DNA of 30,021 nt from Syntrophomonas sp. UBA1376. Lineage in GTDB: Bacteria; Bacillota; Syntrophomonadia; Syntrophomonadales; Syntrophomonadaceae. The notes below the pieces were generated by a model, which saw only the letters and a list, made by a program, of their open reading frames with translations, ran no database searches and had not been told where the DNA came from. The DNA lies in NCBI GenBank assembly GCA_002305535.1, contig DBRE01000065.1:22436-52456 (forward strand), in the 5' to 3' direction. A program made the translations under genes and the position numbers. Positions within the stretch are counted from its first letter, which is position 1; each line of letters opens with the position of its first letter. Below are positions 15,663 to 22,944 of the stretch, in pieces.

Positions 15663-16913
15663 GTGGACTATATTGAACGCTATGTTAAACCGGTGGATCC
15701 AGAGGTGGCCGACGCTATTGCTAAAGAAGAACAGCGGCAGAACAACAAACTGGAGTTGATCGCCTCCGAGAATTTTGTGTCGCGGGCTGTTATGGCCGCC
15801 CAGGGGGGAGTGATGACTAACAAGTATGCCGAGGGTTATCCGGGCAAACGGTATTACGGTGGCTGTGAATACGTAGATGTGGTAGAAGAATTGGCCCGCC
15901 AAAGAGCCAAGACGTTGTTCGGGGCTCAACATGTCAATGTTCAACCTCATTCCGGAGCCCAGGCCAATACCGCCGTTTATTTTGCTGCTCTTACCCCGGG
16001 GGATACAGTGTTGGGAATGAATCTCAACCATGGCGGCCATCTGACTCACGGCAGCAAGGTCAACATATCAGGAAAGTATTTCAAGTTCGTCGATTATGGA
16101 GTAAACCGGGACAGTGAGACCATTGATTATGACCAGGTGCGAGAAACCGCCCTGGAACATCGCCCCAAAATGATCGTGGCTGGTGCCAGCGCTTACCCGC
16201 GCATTATAGATTTCCAGCGTTTTAAGGATATAGCAGATGAAGTAGGGGCTTACCTGTTTGTGGATATGGCCCACATTGCTGGTCTGGTAGCAGCCGGCCT
16301 CCATCCTTCTCCAGTACCTTATGCAGATTTTGTTACTACCACCACCCATAAGACCCTGCGTGGACCCCGAGGCGGCTTGATAATGTGCCGCGAAGAATGG
16401 GGCGCGAAAATCGATAAAGCAGTATTCCCAGGTATTCAAGGCGGCCCGCTTATGCATGTTATCGCTGCCAAGGCAGTCTGTTTCAAAGAGGCCTTAACTG
16501 AGGAGTTCAACAAATATCAACAAGATATAGTAGAGAATGCGGTAACCTTAGCCGGATCCCTGGTAGAGCATGGGTTGAGGCTGGTTTCCGGGGGAACTGA
16601 CAATCATCTGATGCTGGTAGATGTGCGACCTAAAGGATTAACGGGTCAAGAGGCCGAAGATGTGTTGGAGAAGGTCAATATTACCGTCAACAAGAATGCC
16701 ATTCCCTTTGATCCGGAAAAGCCCACCGTAACTAGCGGCATTCGGGTGGGAACGCCGGCACTTACTACGCGCGGTTTTAAAAAGAGTGATATGATAGAGG
16801 TAGCCCGAGCCATAGCCATTGCTTTGGAACATCCCCAGGATAATAAATATCTGCAGGAAGCCCGCCAAATAGTCAAAAAGCTGTGTGATAAGTATCCGCT
16901 CTATAACATATAG
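15663..16913 (+). CDS. glyA: Serine hydroxymethyltransferase
   Basis: PLP enzyme converting serine and tetrahydrofolate to glycine and 5,10-methylene-tetrahydrofolate, the main one-carbon source. Of the 416 residues, K230 in TTTTHKTLRGPRGG is the PLP lysine; ELIASENFVS at 31-40, YAEGYPGKRYYGG, and HSGAQAN at 96-102 are family landmarks. The GTG start follows AAGGAGGAG. No frameshift or truncation. In Bacillus glyA is followed by upp and atp; here dCMP deaminase and a MazG-like gene stand in that place. Confidence 0.98.
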   Translation: MDYIERYVKPVDPEVADAIAKEEQRQNNKLELIASENFVSRAVMAAQGGVMTNKYAEGYPGKRYYGGCEYVDVVEELARQRAKTLFGAQHVNVQPHSGAQANTAVYFAALTPGDTVLGMNLNHGGHLTHGSKVNISGKYFKFVDYGVNRDSETIDYDQVRETALEHRPKMIVAGASAYPRIIDFQRFKDIADEVGAYLFVDMAHIAGLVAAGLHPSPVPYADFVTTTTHKTLRGPRGGLIMCREEWGAKIDKAVFPGIQGGPLMHVIAAKAVCFKEALTEEFNKYQQDIVENAVTLAGSLVEHGLRLVSGGTDNHLMLVDVRPKGLTGQEAEDVLEKVNITVNKNAIPFDPEKPTVTSGIRVGTPALTTRGFKKSDMIEVARAIAIALEHPQDNKYLQEARQIVKKLCDKYPLYNI

Positions 16914-16930
16914 GTGAAATGGAGATCGCC

Positions 16931-17392
16931 ATGTTTGACACTCGCCCTAGTTGGAATGATTATTTCTTGGAGGTAGCTGATCTGGTAGCTACCCGCTCCA
17001 CCTGTCTGCGCCGTCAGGTGGGGGCAGTTCTGGTAAGAGACAAACGCATTATTTCCACCGGATATAATGGAGCACCTCGCAAACTCAAACACTGCAGCGA
17101 AGTGGGCTGCCTGCGCTCGGAAAAGGATATTCCGTCCGGAGAGCGTTATGAATTATGCCGAGGGGTACATGCCGAACAAAACGCCATCATTAATGCGGCT
17201 TATTACGGCATATCCACTCAGGATACTGTAATGTACTGTACTCATCAGCCCTGTATTATATGCGCACGCATCATTATCAATGCTGGGGTTGAGAAAGTGG
17301 TTCATCGTGGCGACTTCCAAGATGATATCGCTCTTGAGTTGATGCGGGAAGCAGGGATTGAGCTGGTGATAGTGGAAAAGACTGATGGATAG
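16931..17392 (+). CDS. dCMP deaminase family protein
   Basis: Zinc cytidine/deoxycytidylate deaminase fold, 153 residues, probably deaminating dCMP to dUMP for thymidylate synthesis (ComEB-like). H80-A-E82 in GVHAEQNAI and C108-x-x-C111 in QPCIICAR form the zinc and catalytic site. Cys at 55, 60 and 76 in the insert HCSEVGCLRSEK...ELC probably build the structural zinc site known in dCMP deaminases. Start ATG 16931 is preferred since GGAGATC lies 6 bases upstream; ATG 16919 is in frame but its AGGTGA is only 2 bases away. It follows glyA by 17 bases. dUMP plus the methylene-folate from GlyA are the thymidylate synthase substrates, a sensible pairing. Confidence 0.9.
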   Translation: MFDTRPSWNDYFLEVADLVATRSTCLRRQVGAVLVRDKRIISTGYNGAPRKLKHCSEVGCLRSEKDIPSGERYELCRGVHAEQNAIINAAYYGISTQDTVMYCTHQPCIICARIIINAGVEKVVHRGDFQDDIALELMREAGIELVIVEKTDG

Positions 17393-17433
17393 GTTTTTTA
17401 TTTACCAGTGGCATGAACGGAGAGCGATTGATT

Positions 17434-17745
17434 ATGGATGCGAAAACTCTATCACTGCCTCGCTTAAACCAATTGAATCCTACTCTTGAATCTACCGCCC
17501 TCAAACTGATGGAAGAGGCCGGGGAACTAGCTCAGGTCATCGGCAAATTTAGAGGGCTAAGTGGGGAGAAGGTTAGTTTGGATCATGATACGGTGGTGGC
17601 AGAGATCACAAGGGAATTAATGGATGTGGCCCAAACCGCTGTCACCATGATGTTTGTCATGGAAGAACAGTTTGGAGTCAATCTGGATAAAGCCTTGCAG
17701 GAACACTGGGCCAAGTTAGAGCGCAAAGGATATCTTTCCCGCTAG
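17434..17745 (+). CDS. MazG-like nucleotide pyrophosphohydrolase
   Basis: 103-residue all-alpha NTP-PPase of the MazG/dUTPase-2 superfamily. E27-E28-x-x-E31 (MEEAGELAQ) and E61-x-x-D64 (RELMDVAQ) form the Mg-binding site. The family hydrolyses (d)NTPs to monophosphates and pyrophosphate; the substrate is not readable here, though location after dCMP deaminase suggests pyrimidine deoxynucleotides. I start at ATG 17434 with GGAGAG nine bases upstream; ATG 17413 is in frame and would add 7 residues. It is the last gene before the atp operon. Confidence 0.83.
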   Translation: MDAKTLSLPRLNQLNPTLESTALKLMEEAGELAQVIGKFRGLSGEKVSLDHDTVVAEITRELMDVAQTAVTMMFVMEEQFGVNLDKALQEHWAKLERKGYLSR

Positions 17746-17786
17746 GCTAAAGAACCAGCTGCATTTCCCAAAGTAATCATTAACTT

Positions 17787-17819
17787 GGGGCAACCAAAGG
17801 GTCGGCATTCAGTTGCCCT
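17787..17819 (+). terminator. Weak hairpin between the MazG-like gene and the atp operon
   Basis: GGGGCAAC (17787-17794) pairs with GTTGCCCT (17812-17819) over a 17-base loop, with one G-U pair. The sequence after it, CTTAAACTTT, is a poor T-run, so termination strength is doubtful. Confidence 0.4.
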
Positions 17820-17859
17820 CTTAAACTTTAGCAAAATACCTCAGTCATAAAAAAGGATT

Positions 17860-17888
17860 TTGACTGTTTGTGACGAATATACATTAAC
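17860..17888 (+). promoter_or_regulatory. Possible atp operon promoter
   Basis: A clear TTGACT -35 (17860-17865) is present 57 bases before atpZ. The -10 is poor: ATTAAC (17883-17888) has a 17-base spacer and 3/6 matches, while TACATT (17880-17885) is a better match at a too-short spacer. Confidence 0.35.
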
Positions 17889-17921
17889 GGAAAATGTCAG
17901 CCTAATCCTATAGGAGGTAGA

Positions 17922-18179
17922 ATGACCAAAGCAAAAAAGCATTGGGCAAGATCTTTGACTGATGCTCTTAATATGGGTACTACAGTGGTAGCAGCGGTAG
18001 TACTGGGATATTTTGGCGGCAAGTGGCTGGACACCAGGTTCGATACTGAACCATGGTTAACAGTTGCTGGCTTAATGCTTGGGATAGCTACCGGGATGAA
18101 GGTTATGTGGGATCGGGCCATGGCAAGCGACGATTCCCACTCAGCCAAACAGGATGATGATTCCTCGACTGATGATTAA
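17922..18179 (+). CDS. atpZ: AtpZ/AtpI-family Fo assembly protein
   Basis: 85-residue membrane protein of the ATPase_gene1 (AtpQ/AtpZ) group, the accessory protein encoded first in many atp operons and linked to Mg transport or c-ring assembly. Two hydrophobic helices lie at about 18-38 and 45-63; the intervening GGKWLDTRFDTEP is the family signature. The tail is very acidic (DDDSSTDD). TAGGAGGTAG gives a strong start. A separate atpI gene, usually next, is absent. Confidence 0.85.
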   Translation: MTKAKKHWARSLTDALNMGTTVVAAVVLGYFGGKWLDTRFDTEPWLTVAGLMLGIATGMKVMWDRAMASDDSHSAKQDDDSSTDD

Positions 18180-18201
18180 GGAGGTCATGCGGGACTTTTA
18201 A
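18178..18201 (+). other. Strong Shine-Dalgarno followed by a four-codon reading frame
   Basis: AAGGAGGT (18178-18185), overlapping the atpZ stop, is followed by ATG CGG GAC TTT TAA at 18187-18201. The ATG is closer than usual. It lies in the 106-base gap where atpI would be expected, so it may be a remnant of a lost gene, a leader, or coincidence. The real atpB ribosome site is at 18271-18279. Confidence 0.3.
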
Positions 18202-18285
18202 AGATCCGTGTGGGAGGGTTCTCTCCAACCTGAGGGCACAGGTGGGGAAAATGACAATCTCATAGGAAGGGGGGGAGATAGAGTT

Positions 18286-18969
18286 ATGGTATTTGGTATG
18301 CTTGATGGTGTGTTCTTTAAGCTGGGTCCAATACCAGTTGATCATATCATCTTTACCGAATGGGTTATTATCGGTTTAATTGGGCTGATAGCCTTTTTTG
18401 CAACCCGGGACATGCAGATGGTTCCTCGGGGACTACAAAATGCCTTTGAAGCTATCATTGTGTTTACATATGATTTCTTCACACAGTTGATGGATAAAGA
18501 GCACGTCGCCAAAAAGTGGGCTCCACTGCTCACGACTTTTTTCCTTTTCATCATACTCAGTAACTACAGCGGTCTTTTACCAGGTGCGGCTGGTCTTGCT
18601 GGTTTTCAGCCTCCAACCAGTAACTGGAACATCACATTGACCCTAGCATTGATCACTTTCTGTTCAGTTCATGTAGCTGGATTTGCAGAGCATTCTGTGG
18701 GCTACTTGGGTCACTTCGTAAGTCCCAGTCCATTGATGTTGCCCTTGAATCTGGTAGAAGAAATAGCACATCCACTTTCCCTTACCGTCCGTCTTTTCGG
18801 AAACATTTTTGGGGAGGAAATGGTTATTGCTTTTCTGTTGTTCATGGTGCCCTTCCTTATACCGGGGGCGCTCATGGCCTTAAGCCTACTGTTGGGAGCA
18901 ATCCAGGCTATAGTTTTTACTCTATTGTCAGCCAGTTATATTGCGGCTGCTGCGGGAGAGAGTCATTAA
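18286..18969 (+). CDS. atpB: ATP synthase Fo subunit a
   Basis: Stator channel subunit that passes protons to and from the c-ring. The 227-residue protein has five to six membrane helices. The essential arginine is R169 in HPLSLTVRLFGNIFGEE (about 162-178), and Q207 lies in the final helix. Start ATG 18286 follows GGGGGAGAT at 7-8 bases; the frame opens at GTG 18208 but that upstream part is not membrane-like and lacks a site. Short length is usual for the clostridial type. It is followed by atpE after 74 bases. Confidence 0.96.
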   Translation: MVFGMLDGVFFKLGPIPVDHIIFTEWVIIGLIGLIAFFATRDMQMVPRGLQNAFEAIIVFTYDFFTQLMDKEHVAKKWAPLLTTFFLFIILSNYSGLLPGAAGLAGFQPPTSNWNITLTLALITFCSVHVAGFAEHSVGYLGHFVSPSPLMLPLNLVEEIAHPLSLTVRLFGNIFGEEMVIAFLLFMVPFLIPGALMALSLLLGAIQAIVFTLLSASYIAAAAGESH

Positions 18970-19043
18970 CATTGAGGATAAATTATAGGGTGGCTCTGGA
19001 AACTTAGTTTAAAAACTGGTGTATGAAGAAAGGAGGGAAAAAG

Positions 19044-19262
19044 ATGGGCGTAGCATTAGGTGCTGGTCTGGCCGTATCGATCGCCGGTATAGGCGGTGGA
19101 ATAGGAATGGGTGTTGCTGGTGGTAAAGCTTTTGAAGCGATTGCTCGGCAGCCCGAAGTAGGAGGGGACGTCAGAACTCTTCTCTTCATCACTTTGGCCT
19201 TCATTGAAACTCTGACGATTTATGGTCTAGTTATTGCTTTCATGTTAGTCGGCAAGATATAA
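19044..19262 (+). CDS. atpE: ATP synthase Fo subunit c
   Basis: Ring-forming proteolipid, 72 residues, two helices joined by the polar ARQPE loop (34-38). The ion-binding carboxylate is E55 in AFIETLTIY. The position that is Gln32 in the Na-binding Ilyobacter c subunit is M22 (GIGMG) and the Ser-Thr after the Glu is T-L, which points to proton rather than sodium coupling. The glycine-rich GIGGGIGMGVAGG packs the ring. Start ATG 19044 is chosen because GGAGGG lies 6 bases before; ATG 19023 would add 7 very basic residues that include that site. Confidence 0.95.
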   Translation: MGVALGAGLAVSIAGIGGGIGMGVAGGKAFEAIARQPEVGGDVRTLLFITLAFIETLTIYGLVIAFMLVGKI

Positions 19263-19287
19263 CGGCTTTCAGGGGATCAAGTTTTGT

Positions 19288-19319
19288 GGGCGGTAGGGCT
19301 ATGTACAGGCCCGCCGCCC
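19288..19319 (+). other. Stable intercistronic hairpin between atpE and atpF
   Basis: GGGCGG (19288-19293) pairs with CCGCCC (19314-19319), and GGGC (19296-19299) with GCCC (19309-19312), enclosing a 9-base loop. No T-run follows, so it is probably not a full terminator. A stem just downstream of the c-subunit gene could slow 3' decay and raise c-subunit output, which the c-ring stoichiometry requires; that role is inference. Confidence 0.7.
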
Positions 19320-19357
19320 CAAATACTATCTGTTCAGAGATTGGAGGTAGCACATCC

Positions 19358-19969
19358 GTGTTTAGAAACAAACGGTTTTATATCTGCGTGCTCCTTTTAA
19401 GCAGTGTATTTATATTTGGATTTGCCACCTTGTGTATGGCGTCCGGCGGAGCGCTGGAACAACCTGGGGGACATACTCCGGTTATTCCTAATTGGTATGC
19501 TATTGGCTGGACTGCAGTGAACTTTTTCATTTTGTTTGCGCTGTTGTACAAATTTGCCTTTAACCCTATTAATGCCATATTGGAACAGCGCACCACAACT
19601 ATCGAGAGTTCCTTAAAACATGCAGAAGAGGTTAAAGTTGAAGTTGATCAGTTGCGTAAAGAAGCACAAAACAATTTAACCGAATCCCGCAAAGAAGCTC
19701 AGGACATAGTGGCTCGGGCTACTAAAGCGGCTGAAGAGGCTAAAAATGAGATGATCGCGAAAGCCAAGGAAGAGTCGGAGAATATCAAAGCCAAGGCCGA
19801 AGCTGAAATCAAAGCAGCTACCGAACAGGCCAAATTGGAGTTGAAGGATACGGCTGCATCCCTGGCGATTTTTGCTGCTGAAAGGGTCCTGGGAAGAGCG
19901 ATAAACGAAGAGGATCACAAACGGCTGGTGAAAGATTTTGTTGATGAGGCGGGCGATCTATTATGTTAA
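19358..19969 (+). CDS. atpF: ATP synthase Fo subunit b, with N-terminal signal-like extension
   Basis: Peripheral-stalk subunit, 203 residues: a membrane helix at about 48-66 (WTAVNFFILFALLYKFAF) and a long charged coiled coil (about 72-185) that reaches F1. Unusually, a second hydrophobic stretch precedes it (FYICVLLLSSVFIFGFATLC, 7-26) followed by MASGG, resembling a cleavable signal peptide. GTG 19358 is chosen because TTGGAGGT lies 9 bases upstream; ATG 19301 and GTG 19286 are in frame with no site. It overlaps atpH by 7 bases. Confidence 0.93.
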   Translation: MFRNKRFYICVLLLSSVFIFGFATLCMASGGALEQPGGHTPVIPNWYAIGWTAVNFFILFALLYKFAFNPINAILEQRTTTIESSLKHAEEVKVEVDQLRKEAQNNLTESRKEAQDIVARATKAAEEAKNEMIAKAKEESENIKAKAEAEIKAATEQAKLELKDTAASLAIFAAERVLGRAINEEDHKRLVKDFVDEAGDLLC

Positions 19970-20511
19970 ACAAAAGTGTTGCCAGGCGTTATGCCGAGGC
20001 ATTCTTTAGCATTGCCCAGGAACAAAATAAGATAGACCAGTTTCAGCAGGAGTTGGAAAAACTGGTTCAAATCATTGAGGAAACCGAAAACCTCAAGGAG
20101 TATTTGGCTCATCTCTTGGTGCCGGCTGATGAAAAGAAGGAGATTGTGGCCAAGATATTTACCGACCAGGTTTCTACAACTACTCTAAACTTCTTGAATA
20201 TCTTGATCGACAAACGCCGGGAAACATATATCACAGCTATTGCACTGGAGTATCGTGATATGGCAGATGAATCCCGCAATATCGCCAAGGCCGACTTAAT
20301 AGCGGCTCAAGAGGTTTCGGAAGAGGACGTAAAAATGCTTGCTGAGAAATTATCTGCGTCTATGGGCAAAACGGTACAACTGAAGGTATCGGTCGATCCA
20401 TCCTTGCTTGGAGGGGTGAAGATAAGGTTGGGAGACCAGATCATAGACGGTACCGTTGCCAAAAAGCTGGCTATGCTGAAAGAGCAACTCAAGCAGGTGA
20501 AGATTAGTTAA
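19963..20511 (+). CDS. atpH: ATP synthase F1 subunit delta
   Basis: Joins the b stalk to the top of F1 (OSCP). 182 residues: an N-terminal six-helix domain beginning VARRYAEAFFSIAQEQ and a C-terminal domain with DPSLLGGVKIRLGDQIIDGTV near residues 145-167, the usual family signature. The ATG at 19963 overlaps the atpF stop (19967-19969), so the two stalk subunits are translated in coupling. Normal length and no defect. Confidence 0.96.
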   Translation: MLNKSVARRYAEAFFSIAQEQNKIDQFQQELEKLVQIIEETENLKEYLAHLLVPADEKKEIVAKIFTDQVSTTTLNFLNILIDKRRETYITAIALEYRDMADESRNIAKADLIAAQEVSEEDVKMLAEKLSASMGKTVQLKVSVDPSLLGGVKIRLGDQIIDGTVAKKLAMLKEQLKQVKIS

Positions 20512-20532
20512 TCGATAGGGGTGAGCACATAA

Positions 20533-22047
20533 ATGAGTATTAGACCGGAAGAGATTAGCGCTATTCTCAAACAGCAGATTGAGCGCTACCAATCCGAGGT
20601 CGAAGTCAGCAATGTGGGCTCCGTTATCTACGTCGGTGACGGTATCGCCCGCGTATACGGCTTACAAGGTGCCATGGCTGGAGAATTGTTAGAATTCACC
20701 GGGGGAACCTATGGCATGGTTCTCAACCTGGAAGAAGATAATGTCGGTGCAGTTTTGCTGGGTGAATATTCCCATATCAAGGAAGGCGACGTGGTCAAGG
20801 CCACCGGACGCATCATGGAAGTACCCGCAGGACAAGCCATGCTGGGTAGGGTAGTAAATGCTCTAGGGCAGCCTATTGACGGCAAGGGACCGATAAACAC
20901 TAACGCCTACAGACCGGTAGAACGTGTTGCCCCCGGTGTGGTAACACGCTCACCAGTTGATACTCCAATGCAGACCGGATTGAAAGCTATTGACTCCATG
21001 GTTCCCATCGGTCGGGGCCAGAGAGAATTGATCATCGGTGACCGCCAGATAGGAAAAACAGCCATTGCTATTGATACCATTATCAATCAGCGGGAAAAGA
21101 AAGATTTGATCTGTGTTTATGTAGCTATTGGTCAGAAACAGTCCTCAGTTGCCGGTATCGTAGCTAAATTGGAAGAAATGGGCGCTATGGATTACACCAT
21201 CATAGTAGCTGCCACTGCTTCTGAACCGGCTCCCCTGCTTTATCTGGCTCCTTATGCCGGGGTAGCAATAGCTGAAGAGTTTATGGAAACTGATAAGAAA
21301 GACGTACTTATCATATATGATGATTTGTCCAAACATGCGGTAGCTTATCGCGAAATGTCCCTGCTATTGCGCCGTCCTCCTGGACGTGAAGCTTATCCAG
21401 GTGACGTTTTCTATCTGCACTCCCGCTTACTGGAAAGAGCTTGCAAGCTCAACGAAGAGCATGGAGGCGGATCCATCACCGCACTACCCATCATAGAAAC
21501 CCAAGCTGGTGACGTTTCTGCTTATATCCCCACTAATGTTATTTCCATCACCGATGGACAGATCTATCTGGAAACTGACTTGTTCTATGCAGGACAAAGA
21601 CCAGCTATTAATGCAGGTCTTTCAGTTAGCCGAGTAGGTGGGGCGGCCCAGACCAAGGCTATGAAATCGGTTGCGGGTCAGCTTCGTCTTGACCTGGCTC
21701 AGTATCGTGAATTGGCTGCTTTTGCTCAGTTTGGATCGGATCTGGACAGAGCTACTCTGGCACGACTGACCAGAGGTGAGCGGACCACAGAAATCCTGAA
21801 ACAAGGTCAGTATCAGCCGATGTCTATGGAAGAGCAGGTAGTATCCATTTATTCTGCCGTTAACGGATATTTGGATGAACTGCCCAAAGACAAAGTATTG
21901 GAATTCGAAACTGACTTCCTAAAGTTTATGCGCAGTGCCTATGCCGACGTTTTGAACAATATTAAGTCTACTGGAAAAATGGATGATGCCACTGAAGAAA
22001 AGCTCCAGAAGGCTATTACTGAGTTCAAATCTACGTTCGCAGTATAG
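20533..22047 (+). CDS. atpA: ATP synthase F1 subunit alpha
   Basis: Non-catalytic nucleotide-binding subunit of the F1 hexamer, 504 residues. Walker A GDRQIGKT is at 169-176; VLIIYDDLSKHA is the Walker B region; the SRVGGAAQTKAMK segment supplies the arginine finger to the beta active site. The beta-barrel crown opens with GDGIARVYGL at 35-44. AGGGGTGAG precedes the ATG. atpG follows after 12 bases. No insertion or loss is visible. Confidence 0.99.
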   Translation: MSIRPEEISAILKQQIERYQSEVEVSNVGSVIYVGDGIARVYGLQGAMAGELLEFTGGTYGMVLNLEEDNVGAVLLGEYSHIKEGDVVKATGRIMEVPAGQAMLGRVVNALGQPIDGKGPINTNAYRPVERVAPGVVTRSPVDTPMQTGLKAIDSMVPIGRGQRELIIGDRQIGKTAIAIDTIINQREKKDLICVYVAIGQKQSSVAGIVAKLEEMGAMDYTIIVAATASEPAPLLYLAPYAGVAIAEEFMETDKKDVLIIYDDLSKHAVAYREMSLLLRRPPGREAYPGDVFYLHSRLLERACKLNEEHGGGSITALPIIETQAGDVSAYIPTNVISITDGQIYLETDLFYAGQRPAINAGLSVSRVGGAAQTKAMKSVAGQLRLDLAQYRELAAFAQFGSDLDRATLARLTRGERTTEILKQGQYQPMSMEEQVVSIYSAVNGYLDELPKDKVLEFETDFLKFMRSAYADVLNNIKSTGKMDDATEEKLQKAITEFKSTFAV

Positions 22048-22059
22048 GTGGTGAGATAA

Positions 22060-22941
22060 ATGGCAGGAGCTGGCGTAAGAGAGTATAAACGCAGAATAAG
22101 AAGTGTAAAAAACATGCAGCAAATTACCAAGGCCATGAAAATGGTAGCTGCTGCGAAGCTGCGCCGTGCTCAGGAGAGTGCCGAGGCATCCCGACCCTAC
22201 ACGGAGACTCTGCAGGGAACCCTGGCTCGTCTGGCTGCTGTGGCGTTTGACGTCCGGCACCCGCTCCTGGAAACCCGCGAGGAGATTCGTAGAGTAGGTT
22301 ACGTTGTTATCACGGGTGACCGTGGCCTATGTGGAGCCTTCAATACCAATATCATCCGAGCAGCTATGACAGCCATGGATGAGGATGAACGCAAGACCGA
22401 AAACGGTGTTATCGCGGTAGGACAGAGAGGGCGCGACTTTTTCCGGAAACGTGGATTGGTTGATGCTGAGTTTGTTAACCTAGGTGATAGGATCAGCTAT
22501 GCCGATGCACGCGAGATTGGCAACTATGTGATGAATGCTTATGAAAATGAAGAAGTAGACGAGGTATACATCGTCTATGGAAGGTTTATTAATGTGCTGA
22601 GACAAGTTCCAACTATAACCAAGATTCTACCTTTGGAACCACCTCAGCAAGAGGAAACCGAAGAACATTTAGTTGATTATATTTATGAACCGAGTGCCGA
22701 AGACATTCTTTTGACTCTGTTGCCACGTTATATTGGCAGCCAGATCTATCATGCCATGCTGGAAAGTAAGGCCAGCGAACTCGGTGCTCGAATGACCGCC
22801 ATGAGCAATGCCACACAAAACGCTGGGGAAATCATCGATACGCTGACTCTGGAAATGAACAAGGTCCGTCAGGCAGCAATAACTGATGAAATCCTCGATA
22901 TCGTCGGCGGCGCTGAAGCTCTGAATAAAGGAGGAAAGTAG
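22060..22941 (+). CDS. atpG: ATP synthase F1 subunit gamma
   Basis: Central rotor shaft, 293 residues. N-terminal helix EYKRRIRSVKNMQQITKAMKMV and C-terminal ASELGARMTAMSNATQNAGEI form the coiled-coil axle; the middle TGDRGLCGAFNTN is the conserved Rossmann-like part. An AGGTGGTGAG site precedes the ATG. No redox-regulatory Cys pair like the plastid form. atpD begins 3 bases after the stop. Confidence 0.98.
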   Translation: MAGAGVREYKRRIRSVKNMQQITKAMKMVAAAKLRRAQESAEASRPYTETLQGTLARLAAVAFDVRHPLLETREEIRRVGYVVITGDRGLCGAFNTNIIRAAMTAMDEDERKTENGVIAVGQRGRDFFRKRGLVDAEFVNLGDRISYADAREIGNYVMNAYENEEVDEVYIVYGRFINVLRQVPTITKILPLEPPQQEETEEHLVDYIYEPSAEDILLTLLPRYIGSQIYHAMLESKASELGARMTAMSNATQNAGEIIDTLTLEMNKVRQAAITDEILDIVGGAEALNKGGK

Positions 22942-22944
22942 AGG

